A DNA stretch of 64,000 nt, taken from NCBI GenBank assembly GCA_023512835.1, contig CM042090.1, positions 53,555,365 through 53,619,364 on the forward strand, in the 5' to 3' direction. This document shows, piece by piece, positions 1 to 10,308 of this stretch (positions are counted from its first letter, which is position 1; the number at the start of each line of letters is the position of its first letter). Under the pieces are notes generated by a model. That model was not told the DNA's origin and searched no databases. It saw only the letters and a program-made list of their open reading frames with translations. A program made the translations under genes and the position numbers. This stretch comes from Taxillus chinensis. Lineage: Eukaryota > Streptophyta > Magnoliopsida > Santalales > Loranthaceae.

Positions 1-440
1 GAAAGTTATTGGCAAAATAGTGCGCTGCGCACTAGCTGTCTCCCCCAAATTTGCACAAGGTTTGGTTGCCAACTTTGAAAAATCATAACTAATTGAATAC
101 AACCCGGAATATTCTCAAACCAATTGGAGATGATAGATAAAGATGTTATCTAACTAATTCAATTGACTTTGTTCAGATCCAATGAGTATTGAGAAAGTTA
201 TTGGCAAAATAGTGCACTGCGCACTAGCTGTCTCCCCCAAATTTGCACAAGGTTTGGTTGCCAACTTTGAAAAATCATAACTAATTGAATACAACCCGGA
301 ATATTCTCAAACCAATTGGAGATGATAGATAAAGATGTTATCTAACTAATGCAATTGACTTTGTTGGATTACGACAAGTATCGGGGAAGTTATTAATAAA
401 ATAGCGGGCTGCCCACCGGTTGTCCAATTTCAACTTGATG
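1..440. repeat. 192-bp direct repeat, two copies plus a partial third
   Basis: Bases 1-192 are repeated at 193-384 with very few differences over the first ~170 bases; the last ~20 bases of each unit differ. A weaker third start follows at about 385. Each unit begins GAAAGTTATTGGCAAAATAG and contains the near-palindrome GTGCGC-T-GCGCAC (GTGCAC in copy 2). No coding signal is seen. The block lies where the integrase-to-RT linker of element E1 would be expected, so it may be a repeated part of that linker or an unrelated insertion. The left boundary is the window edge. Confidence 0.85.
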
Positions 441-487
441 TTTTTATCATAATCATTTCATTTCTCCTCGGAATCAAGCGTGGTCAA

Positions 488-2134
488 GTGCGTTATTCTC
501 CGAATGTCATCCTCTGTCACTTAGTGGTCCTTTGCCAAGTACGATTGCGATCTAACCTGGTCAAAATGGGGTACAACAATCTGTATATGTGTTTCCTATC
601 ACAAGTGGAGCCAAAATCAGTTGATGATGCAGTGCAAGATCACCATTGGATTGATGCGATGCAAGAAGAATTAAATCAGTTCAAAAAACAGAAAGTATGG
701 GAGTTGGTCAACAGGCCCAGATCACAGCAAGTAATTGGCGTGAAATGGATTTTCAGAAACAAACTTGATGCTGATGGTGTTGTAATCAGAAACAAGGCCA
801 GACTGGTTGCAAAAGGATACAGACAAAAAGAAGGAATCGACTATGATGAAACCTTTGCACCAGTTGCTAGACTGGAGGCCATTCGCATGTTCTTAGCATA
901 TGCAGCATTCAAGGACTTGAAAGTTTATCAGATGGATGTCAAGAGTGCTTTCTTGAATGGAGACTTCCAAGAAGAAGTCTATGTTAAACAACCACCCAGA
1001 TTTCTAGAGCCAAACCAAGAACACAAAGTATACAAACTGAAAAAGGCTCTTTATGGACTAAAACAAGCTCCCAGAGCGTGGTATGAAACATTGTCAGAGT
1101 TTCTGATCAAGAATAAGTTCAGAAAAGGCAAGATTGACCCCACACTGTTTCTCAAGGAAGGAAAAGGATCACCCTTGATAGTCCAAATTTATGTGGATGA
1201 CATAATTTTTGGATCAAGGGATAAAAAGCAATGTGAAGACTTCTCCCATCTAATGAAAAGGGAATATGAAATGAGTATGATGGGAGAACTCTCATTCTTC
1301 CTTGGATTGGAGGTCAAGCATTTGGGGGATGGGATTTTTATCAGTCAAACCAAATACACAAAGGAGATATTGAAGAAGTTTAAGATGACTGATGTGACAC
1401 ACATGAAAACTCCCATTCCTACAAATGCCAAACTGGATATGGATGAAGCAGGCAAGGAGGTGGATATCTTAGAATACACAAGCATGATTGGATCCTTGTT
1501 GTACCTGACAGCAAGTAGACCTGACATAATGTTTGCAACATGCATCTGTGATAGATACCAAGCTAATCCCAAGGAATCCCACTTGTCACATGTTAAGAGG
1601 ATTATGCGGTATCTGAAGGGAACTGAGAATTTGGGACTATGGTATCCAAGAGAGTCTGATTTCAAACTGAAAGGATATTCAGATGTAGACTTTGCAAGAT
1701 GCGGGATTGATAGAAAGATCACAAGTGGAACATGCCAACTTCTTGGCAATAGACTTGTATCCTGATTTAGCAAGAAACAGAATTCAGTTTTAACTTCCAC
1801 AAATGGCCAATATATTGTTTGCAGGAAGTCATTGTGCTCAATTACTTTGGATGGCCAGTAACTTTCGGACTATGGGTTTAACTTGAAGGCCATGCCTTTG
1901 TATTGTGACAATACAAGTGCCATTACAATCTCCAACAATCCTGTTATGCATCCCAAAACCAAGCACATTGAGGTCAGACATCACTTCATACGTGATCATG
2001 TGCTGAAGAAAGACATTTCCCTAGAGTATATATCCACTGATGACCAGCTTGCTGACATATTCACCAAACCACTGCAAGAAGCCAGGTTCAATGAACTTCT
2101 GACAAAACTTAGCATGTTAGATTTAAATTCATAA
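488..2134 (+). pseudogene. E1 Ty1/copia pol remnant: reverse transcriptase and RNase H
   Basis: This encodes the RVT_2-type reverse transcriptase of a copia retrotransposon followed by its RNase H; in a live element it copies element RNA to DNA in the virus-like particle. Visible motifs are the KARLVAKGY block, [23 protein letters not shown] and the catalytic YVDD at about residues 235-238 of the reading frame from 488. RNase H begins near GYSDVDF and ends CDNTSAI...TDDQLADIFTKPL. The frame is constant to 2134 but is cut by TGA at 1763-1765, where Trp is expected, and by TAA at 1859-1861. The second RNase H acidic motif (normally TAEAEY) has decayed. Integrase, protease and gag are absent upstream. 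Sequence style suggests a Sirevirus. The first ~35 residues are not homologous to RT. Confidence 0.93.
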
Positions 2135-2710
2135 GTCTCACAGCATGTCTTGTGTTTTATTTCAACCTAATTACCTGTGCATGAACATAAGTATGACACT
2201 GTTAATAACTGTTTATGTCTCCATGAAAGTTAGTAATGGCTAAGTGTGATTCATGCATGTCTACTGCGGGAAAATAAGAAATCACATGGATGAAACTTGC
2301 CACCTCTGAACCTGTTTCAAGTCCTTTGTGCAACCTGTCATGAATCCTCAAGTCTTGAGTGAAATGAGTGCAATTCCCTTTATGTTTAAATCAAATGATA
2401 TTCCCATTACTCGTCATTTTATTCTGAGCGAATATCACCTATGTGGTATTGCATTCATGAACTAGCAGAAACTGTTGTATTTCATGGTACTGTTGGCTTG
2501 CACGGAAAAGATCCTCAATGATTTAATGCTCAAAGGATGACTGAGACTGTAGTACTTGAGAATCATAAAAAGCCTATTACTTAAGAAGAGCCACTACCTT
2601 TCACTGGAAAAGGCAAGGTGAAAAAGGCAAAATGATATTAGACAATAGATTGACTGCCTATCTTAGGGGGAGTCCTCACTATTTCCCCAAAGTGTATCTC
2701 TGTTAGAGTA
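2135..2710 (+). other. E1 spacer between pol and the extra 3' ORF
   Basis: No ORF is supported. A purine-rich run (TAGGGGGAG, about 2664-2672) resembles a polypurine tract, but no LTR follows it: the flanking sequence continues after the solo LTR that interrupts it. The last five bases, GAGTA (2706-2710), are the left target-site duplication of that solo LTR. Confidence 0.7.
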
Positions 2711-3275
2711 TGTAATGACCCGTGTGTAACACGTGTGTAAGAAGTTAACCACAAACACCTTGGATGTTGGTGCACAAGTTTGAGGTAAGAGATGAGCCCA
2801 AGAGGGGACTTTTGGGAGGTGCATGTGACAAGTGATAACGTGCATTTATGCCCTAGGAAGATGCTATGCATATACATGCGGTTTTAAGCTGTTTTGGCAA
2901 ATTTTGGAAGCTCACTTTTGGTATAGTAGATGGCCTCAAACAATTGGCATGCAAGAACAAAAGTTTCTTAGAATGAGGTCCTCTATCTACCACAGAAATT
3001 TCAGGGCATTTGGAGCTGCACGTGAATTCACCAATTTCACGTGCAAGCATATTTTTGCTTCTCAGACCTCTACAAGATGCAAGGAGGCTTGGGGTGAAGT
3101 TTGAGTGCATTTGTAGTTGCACGCCAATTGGGGCATTGGCGTTCAAATTGGCTTGCAGGCATGTTTTTGCATGGTTACCTTGGTTTTGTCATTCTAATCA
3201 TCTTTTCCCAAAGGACCATGTTGGAATTATGAATATTTTGGTGTGTATGGATGTGGGAAGGTCATAGCTTGTTTC

Positions 3276-3353
3276 ATCAAAACTACGTCATTTTGATGCT
3301 GGGATTCATTTAATCAAAACTATGTCGTTTTGATGTTGTGTTGTCTATATAAG
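3276..3353 (+). promoter_or_regulatory. LTR promoter: two palindromic motifs and a TATA box
   Basis: Two 22-bp motifs at 3276-3297 and 3313-3334 have arms ATCAAAAC and (G/A)TTTTGAT around a 6-bp ACGT-like centre. They are followed 12 bp later by TATATAAG (3346-3353) and then a pyrimidine-rich leader with GAGAGAGA. The same arrangement recurs in every G-family LTR in the window. Promoter function is inferred from position. Confidence 0.65.
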
Positions 3354-3937
3354 GAGGAGAAGCCCCTCTGTTTTAGGTTTAGGGTTTGTTGCTCTACCAG
3401 CCGTCACAGAGAGAGAGAGAGAGGGAAGGAGAGCTCCTGGTTGCTGCCGGGCGTCTTGCGTGGGTGATCGGTGTCTCGTGGGCGGAAAACGTTCGGCGTG
3501 GGAACAGTATTGCGGTGTTGTTGCATTTTACTTGAGGTAGGGGTTCTGTTCTTCCTAAATCCTCCTCTGTTCTAGGGTTCTAGGGCAAATTATGGATTCT
3601 ATCTGTTTACATATATATATATATATATGTAATCCATATAGGTGTGATCTCCTATATGGATGTTGGCCTTCAGTGGCATTTCGGTGTGATTCTGTTGTGG
3701 CATGCTATATGTTCGATGAAATGCCTGTGTGAATATAGCTGTGTGTATATAGCCATTTCATGTTTGGTAATATGTCTGTGTGGCTGGACTTGTGATTTGG
3801 TGTATGTATACATGCTGGGTGTTTGTTCTATTGCCTGAATGGCTGGGTTTGTGCACTTGTGAACGGGTGCACACCAAGTGTTTGGTTTTATGCTTGAGTG
3901 ACCGTAGTGTGTGTTGTGTGCATGACTGTGGTATCTG

Positions 3938-4010
3938 GCCTGAAGAGGCGGTTAAACTACTTTGCCTAAGAGGCGGTTAAATCAGTGGCCTGAAGAGGCG
4001 GTTAAATTAC
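3938..4010 (+). repeat. Short tandem repeat in LTR (GCCTGAAGAGGCGGTTAAA)
   Basis: Three copies of a roughly 19-26 bp unit containing GAGGCGGTTAAA. Other G-family LTRs carry different minisatellites in the corresponding place. Confidence 0.8.
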
Positions 4011-4533
4011 TTGCTTGAGATGTGGTTTGTTAGCCAGTGTGGCTGGGGCTGGGCTTACGCCCGCTTGTGTGGAATGTTTTATTTTCTTTTTCCTAATACT
4101 GTCACGTCACTACACCTGTGCACATGCATGTAGCCGCTAGGAGCATGGGAAGGGTTGGGGAGACTTGATCCCTACTGAGCTGTGGTTGCTCACCCCTCCT
4201 ACTGTGTTTGCTTGTTTTCCAGGGACTTACAGGCGTTAGGTGGATACACTAAGGTGGAAGACCTTATTTATTTTACTCTCTTCCATTTATGTTATTTTTT
4301 TTATGGGAATTGATGTAACCCCAGTAGGGACGGATTGGAAAGAGCATTTTGTTGTAATAAAGACTAGTTTGGATTGTGGCTTGCTTTTATGAACATTACT
4401 TTCTTGAATGTGTTATGGATGTTTAAAATGTTTAATTTGGAGTTTGCATCCTAACCCCTTTGCCCTCCGTGTGGGTACAAGGGGAGTCACGTACCGGTTT
4501 CCTTGGGTTGGAAATCCGGGGCGTAACAGAGTA

Positions 4534-5137
4534 ATAGTTGGAGTTACAATTGTATGATCATGTGAGTCGAAAAGATACTGTGTTGAGCTCTGTCCTTGTA
4601 AAAAGACTGCTGAATAAGCACTGAAAAAAAAAGAAGAAAAATTTGTGCTCCACAAAAGAAAAGAGACAACTCACACAAACAAGCTGAATGATCAAAATCC
4701 AACCTCTACCTGTACTATGTTGTAAATTGGGCAATGATAGAGTGTGTGTTCTGATTCTCAATAGGGCCACCTTGTCTCTCAAGTCATCTATGCTGAACTG
4801 AAAATCATTGTTGGATCAGGGTTGTGGTAAGATTCGGTTGACCATGAGCTTACTAAACAGTGTAATTCTAGTTCCTGAATCAAGCTCACATGCTGATCCG
4901 AGAGTGAGAGGGTGAGGCCTCCGCTGAGTGAGTTCTGCTAAATATGTGAGGAGATTCAAAATTCATGACTGGGTTGCTACAATTGATAAATCATGGTTTA
5001 CTGGATGCTATGTTAACATAGTGTTCACTTTCTGGCACATGAAGACGGATGACAAAGAGGCGGGTTAGAGAAAAGAACGCAGACCATGAAGACGAACCGA
5101 CAGAGTGAGTGACTTCTACGATACACTTTTCAACTCA
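4534..5137 (+). other. E1 spacer upstream of the extra ORF
   Basis: This continues the E1 internal region after the solo LTR; short open frames here look fortuitous. It leads into a TATA-like box and a CT-rich leader before the extra ORF. Confidence 0.5.
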
Positions 5138-5145
5138 TATATAAG
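5138..5145 (+). promoter_or_regulatory. Putative internal TATA box before the E1 extra ORF
   Basis: TATATAAG at 5138-5145 is followed by a CT-rich leader (about 5206-5320, with runs of CTCTCT) and by ATG at 5325. The distance and leader type resemble a plant pol II promoter with 5' UTR. E2 has an equivalent arrangement at 10194. Function is inferred. Confidence 0.45.
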
Positions 5146-5324
5146 TCACTGATAGAGACAGAGCTCGAAGGTATGTTCGTCATTTTCACACTCGAACCCT
5201 AACCCTAGAACTCTCTCTCTCTCTCTCTTCGATTCTGTCTCTTTCTCTGTTTCTCTCTCCCTTGACCACCTTCGAACCTTACAATCTCTCTCTACGAGTG
5301 TCTCTTTCTCTCTCTACAAGCTCA

Positions 5325-8314
5325 ATGGTAGGACCAAGCTCATCGATGGCCGACGATCTACGCAACATCGTCCCAGGATTCAGCATTGATTGGGAAGCCA
5401 TAAGCGACGCCAAAGTCAGCTGGCTGAACGAATTCAGAAGTCACCTCGATGATACTAGTATTGCATCTGTCTGCTCAGGGATGCAAGACTTGCTGATAGA
5501 AGATGCCGCAGAATTTTATGAGACCATGGTACTCACTGGAGACGACCTTGTGGGAACTGTACAAGGAGTGGAGATTCGAGTTTCTGTCGAAATGCTCTGA
5601 AATGCACTATCGCTCCCGAAAGTTAACTTTGATCCTCTTCCTAATCTCTCTAGAGAAGAGTGCAAGTCTTTTCTTGGGTATTCCAATCCCGGAAAGCAAG
5701 GTCGGGGAGCCCTAAAGATTGGGTTTTCCGGTCAGGCACTGGCGACTCTCATAGTCACCAGACAGTACCTACTATGTAAGAAGACTGCTTATGGCTCTGC
5801 AAGCCATGAGTAGATGAAGATCATGTGTAGTGTTCTATAGGGAAGACGAGTAGACTGGGGAACTCAAATACACTCCATGATCAAAAGCAAGAAGGGTCAC
5901 TTTGGACTACTTCTCACCAAAGTCCTCAGGTTCCTACACCCTGACGTATTCTGCAACAGACCTTCAGTGCCACTGCCGACTAAATACATCTTTAAAAGCA
6001 TTTATGAGGATGGTCGGCTGGAGATCAAGTCGATGAAGAGGCCTGAGTCAAGTGTAAGAAGTCATGCAGGAGACACAGCCAGCTCTGTATGAGCCCCAGC
6101 TTGCATACCACGACAACCGGTCCGTGTCTCACAGACTTCTAGAGGCTCCTCTGCATCCACTGCAACAATACATATAGCTGAAGTGGTGGAGAACATTGCC
6201 AGAACTCATCTCCCTACTGATTCTACACCCGAGGAGGCCCCTTCTGCCAAACTGCCCAACGATACTGCAGAAGTAAGAGAACCTGCAGTTGGAGGGCAGA
6301 CACCAGCACAGGAAACCCCAGAGGATAGGGGTACTACACCTGTACTGTTGACCACTCTTGGGGAGTCTGAGCTAGAAGATTTTTATATGGAATATGCCAA
6401 GGCTCATATGACCCCCGAAGATTTACGAAAGGCATGGATCGCCTTTGGTAAATAGATGGTAGATAGAGACCATCTAATTAATTGGTGATTCGCTCAGGGT
6501 CTTGTAAGAAGAGACCAGTGGAAGCTGTATCAGTGGTTGCCCGATCTCCCATCATGGTGGACTCACCTGCCACATCTACTCCACATGATGCTGAGGAGGT
6601 AGGAATTGTTGTAGAAGAAGAAGCAGAAGAAGAAGAAACTCTTGGTGCTGCAGCCAGTGACTCCGATGCAGGAGCTGTCCCACAAGTCCTTGAGACTGTG
6701 GAAAGAACTGAGATGGCCACACCATCTGCACCTGTCATTCATCAAGTGGCCACTCAAGTGAGTGAGGAGTTCGCAGCCAATATCCCAATGGCTATCCAGT
6801 ACCAGCTGCGTCTCACTCACGTTCTCTGACGGCTGAAAAGTAGATCTTCTGGCAAGCAAGGTCATTGAGAAACTGATTTCCAATGGCATCCTCAAAACAT
6901 CAATATCTCAGCCTTTGAAGAACAACTGGCTACCATGGAGTCAAGTATGGAAGAGGTACAAACTCAAGTTGAATCATCAAACCGTACCCTTGACAAGCTG
7001 CAGCAAGAAATGACATCACTCACAAGTGTGACCACCGATGGGTTTAGACATCTGGAGGGACACTGTGAAGACCTCAAAGGAGCTTACCAGAGACAATACA
7101 AAGGACTTAGTACAACTCTAGGAGCTATTCTGTCGGAATATCATCGTCTTGCCAGTGGCGAAATATCTCTTACTGTCAAAAACACACTCCCACAGCCATC
7201 CGACCGACCTGCACCTGAACCAGTAGATACTCCACAGCCAGCCGTACCTTCTCCGAGTCACTCACAACCTCCATCTACTGCCACTTACATGCGGGGAAGA
7301 AAGCGCGCACACAGAACCACGGTCATCACAGATTCTAATGATGATGATGATATTCCCATTGTAACCCGCATGAAGAAGCAGACAGCTGCTCCCTGCCAAC
7401 CATCTTCTTCCACTCAGCTTGGCCCCTCAACTACACATCCAAGTACGGCTGAGTACACCATGCCTGCTTCACCTACCAAACCAACCGCTACCACTACCGA
7501 CCAACCTTTAGCTCCACCTCGCACTGTAACAACTGGAGGCACCTTAGCTGAACTAGCTGCATTCAACACCTATGTTGCTGGGGATACCACTGCGAGGACT
7601 TGTGGCTATGAAACCTTCTTCACTGGACCTGGCCTATGTCAACTACTACATGACGGTGAAGAAATGGATAATATTGAGATGACTCAGTTCATCTTCACAC
7701 AGAAGTCATTCCTCGAGAAGCTGCCTCTCCATATCCGCAGAGATACCAGGGTGGAACTCTGTTTGCCGATCATGCAGGCTCAGCTCCTCGATGATGCAAC
7801 AATGATTGAGATTATACAGGGTCGCAGATATGAGAACTCCTTCCGTCCCTGGAATGAGGTAGACCATGTGCTTATCCCCTACTTGTCCACATCCCCGCAC
7901 TGGTTTCTTCTCGATCTTGCCTTCAAGAACCAACGGATCGTCATCTTCGACTCCAAAGCCAGTACTTTACTGATCCATCGGCGTGAACAACTGCGTGAAT
8001 TCAATCGCACTCTCACCCGTGTCATGCAGGGATATTCGCATGGGTATGGTGGCTATCATCTCTCCAAACCGATGGAAATTACACGAGTCAAGCAAGGCGT
8101 TCCTGCTCAGGATGATGCTCATAGCTACGGCTTCTATGTTTGCCATTACATTCGCATCCTAACCACCAACGGGTTCCCAGCTCTCGTGCCTGAATTTGAT
8201 CGTGTGAGCAGTCGAGCGGCCTCGTTACTCTTGACCCCTGATCAACTCCTGCGCGAGCAAGCTGCTGTTTTTCTATTTACACAGAGTGTATTGTACTCTG
8301 AATTTAACCCCTAA
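5325..8314 (+). pseudogene. E1 extra 3' ORF with C-terminal Ulp1/C48-like domain
   Basis: A roughly 990-codon reading frame lies between pol and the 3' LTR, where Sireviruses carry an envelope-like ORF. The start at 5325 follows the CT-rich leader; an upstream in-frame ATG at 5262 lies within that leader. One frame runs 5325-6480 with stops near 5598, 5811, 5838, 6090, 6453 and 6480; a second runs on to 8314 with stops near 6827 and 6866, so one frameshift lies near 6480. The N-terminal half resembles the putative plant transposon domain found in many plant repeats (inference). The middle has an acidic stretch, a likely coiled coil (about 6935-7130) and a Pro/Thr/Ser-rich linker. The C-terminus has the Ulp1 pattern: His at 7898-7900 in PHWFLL, Asp 17 residues later (7949-7951) in FDS, and Gln at 8108-8110. 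The nucleophile position six residues after Gln (8126-8128) is Tyr, so the domain should be inactive as a protease. Confidence 0.75.
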
Positions 8315-8469
8315 CTATCTTGTACTCTAATTCCCTGTACACTGCATTTCTTCCTTTTCACTTTTATGTGTACTTACTTTCTGTCAGTTATCTTTTATGT
8401 ATGTCTTTGCTCTGCTGCCTGCTGTTCTGTGTTTTATTCTATTGCTCCCATGAGGTCTATGTTCTGGTG

Positions 8470-8639
8470 CTTGTTCCTCACCCCAGAAAGGGGGAGTGTT
8501 TCTCAGGGGGAGCAAGTTCGTAGGGGGAGTTATCTTTGACAGGAGCCAGCTAACTAGCCTTCATGAAGTGTCCATCAATTTCGTAGTCTCAGACTTCATG
8601 AATTCACCACTTGTCAGCTTACATTAAATAGGGGGAGAT
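8470..8639 (+). other. E1 polypurine-tract region
   Basis: GGGGGAG runs recur, ending in AAATAGGGGGAGAT directly before the LTR start TGTTGG. This is the plus-strand primer (PPT) of the retrotransposon. The repeated GGGGGAG upstream is typical of plant copia 3' regions. Confidence 0.8.
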
Positions 8640-10065
8640 TGTTGGAAATATAGGATTTGATGAAGCTGCCAAATTATAGTCTAAGTCTGGAGACTCGAAG
8701 AACCGAGGGTCGTAGGGTCGAAGAGTCGTAGTTCGTAGAAGTAAAACTGTCACAGGACACGATTGGTGGGAGGCTCGCAGACTCGTAGGGTCTGGAGACT
8801 CAAGGCGAAACAGTGACAGAACATTACGACTCGTAGATCCACGGTCGAAGGTCATAGAGTCATAGTACGAAAAAGAGAGCGTTACTGCAAGCGTCAATAA
8901 GTTTGGAGACTCGTAGAGTCGAAGAATTCTTAAGACCAGTAACCAAAACTAAATGACTTGTAGACTCGCAGCCCGTAGAATTGTAGAGTCCCCAAAAATA
9001 CTTAAGTCAATTAACAGAACTTAAACTACCACTAGACTCGAAGACTCGTAGAGTTGTAGAGTTGAAGCCTTAGAACACTTTTAAGAAAACAGGACTCGCA
9101 GACTCGAAGATATGAGTCGTAGACTCACAGAAACACTATAAAGCCCGAAGCAAAACTTCACAACTTCCGACAGGTTCTAACTGAAATCTTTGAGTCACCG
9201 AACCTACGATGTATCTACCTCCGATGCAGACTTACAACCCTAAACACAGCCACTTAGCGATATTGTCAGCTAGGGTTTGTACAGCAAGTCTGCGCCGTCC
9301 CGAGCATTTGAGCGCATTAATGACACATTAATTGCTGCCGACTACTACCCACGGATGAACGACCAAGATCGACTGCATGCCAAATATGCAGTATGGGCAT
9401 CTGATCTGCAAATCAAAGTAGATCAACCCATCCCCTAACATTCCGCATTTTCAGTGGCGGGAAGTCAGTCTGTCGGGATGGACATCATGGTGCACGAGCA
9501 CTTTAATCTTAAAAGTATATCTCTCACGAACTTAACGACAAAATCAAGAGTTTAACCTCTCTCTCAAAAGAAGGAAATACACAGAACACAAGAAGATGAT
9601 TCTGACACACTTGAAATAAATAATCCTTTGCAGAACCAATATAAAGAGTTCCAACGCTAGAGAGAGAGACTCTAAGAGAATTCTTCCAAGTGCTGTGCGC
9701 CGTATGAATCAAGAACAAGAGCAATCTGTCTGAGTATTCACAAACCTCTTGTTCATCAAAGATCTAACACTTTCACTAAGTCTTAATCTCTGTGTTGTTT
9801 GTTTTCCACACTTCGATCTATCATAAATCATCACTTTCACAACCGGGATCTATTGAGAAAAGAGCATTTACTCATATCTCAGTTTTGGTCTGATAGTTCA
9901 TCATCACCCACGTTATCATCACAATACCACTGTCGTCTTCTCCATAAATACTTCCATTGTAGTCATCTGTAGAGGAATCCAAAACCAGCTAACAGTCTAG
10001 CTTCCGCAAATGAAGAAAGTTTATTCACCGCCCACCCCCCCTCTAGACTCACTTTGGGACCTACA
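8640..10065 (+). mobile_element. E1 3' LTR (Sirevirus-like copia)
   Basis: It starts TGTTGGAAATATAG directly after the PPT and ends in the C-rich tail CCCCCCTCTAGACTC...GGGACCTACA typical of plant copia LTRs; length 1426 bp. The expected right target duplication is TGCGG (10066-10070), but the 5' partner is outside the window. The first part holds many GACTCGAAG/GACTCGTAG motifs (8685-9130). An open frame on the opposite strand near 9524-9724 has no support. Confidence 0.88.
8685..9130 (+). repeat. Dispersed GACTCGAAG / GACTCGTAG motifs in the E1 LTR
   Basis: More than fifteen degenerate copies of an 8-10 bp motif (ACTCGAAG, ACTCGTAG, GGTCGTAG) are scattered through the U3-like part. The same motif class appears in G1 LTRs (15475-15660, 50815-51000) and in the Tat-like solo LTR (52811-53145). 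Confidence 0.75.
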
Positions 10066-10308
10066 TGCGGCATCCACATCACTTTTACATTCGGAGGCGC
10101 TCAAGTGTCAAGATAAATGACATCAGCTTGTCAGGCGGATCACTATTCATCTCGCTTAATTCCTAGACCCGTTGACAACCACGGACTCAGTCTTATATAT
10201 ACTGGATTTTCCCAGGAAGCACGAGTTTACATTTCCAAATCCCTAAATCCTCATCGCTCTTCCAATCTCGAAGACCTACCTTCCTTGTCCCTCTCCCTCT
10301 AAATCGAA
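10066..10308 (+). promoter_or_regulatory. E2 spacer and putative internal promoter of its extra ORF
   Basis: This resumes element E2 after E1. A TATA-like TTATATATAC lies at 10193-10202 and a CT-rich leader runs to the ATG at 10309, about 110 bp downstream. It parallels the arrangement at 5138-5325 in E1. Promoter activity is inferred. Confidence 0.45.

Larger units (their letters stand above)
2711..4528 (+). mobile_element. Solo LTR of Ty3/gypsy family G, inserted in E1 (TSD GAGTA)
   Basis: The 1818-bp LTR starts TGTAATGACCCGTG and ends GGGGCGTAACA. It is flanked by GAGTA at 2706-2710 and 4529-4533. It matches, in opposite orientation, the LTRs of G1 at 13930-15748 and the fragments at 24588-25212 and 33115-34134. 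No internal sequence remains, so it is a solo LTR left by recombination between two LTRs. Removing it rejoins the E1 spacer. It holds a promoter-like block (3276-3353), a (TA)n run near 3610-3628 and an 18-bp-motif array (3938-4010). Open frames inside it, such as those near 2832-3267 and 3644-3980, look fortuitous. Confidence 0.95.

Noticed and set aside
1345..1800. 151-residue minus-strand frame opposite the E1 RT
   Set aside because: Antisense shadow of the RT/RNase H coding strand.
2664..2705. E1 PPT and 3' LTR directly after RNase H
   Set aside because: No LTR-like TG start or LTR similarity follows; the sequence continues past the solo LTR into the extra ORF, and the real PPT and LTR are at 8630-8640.
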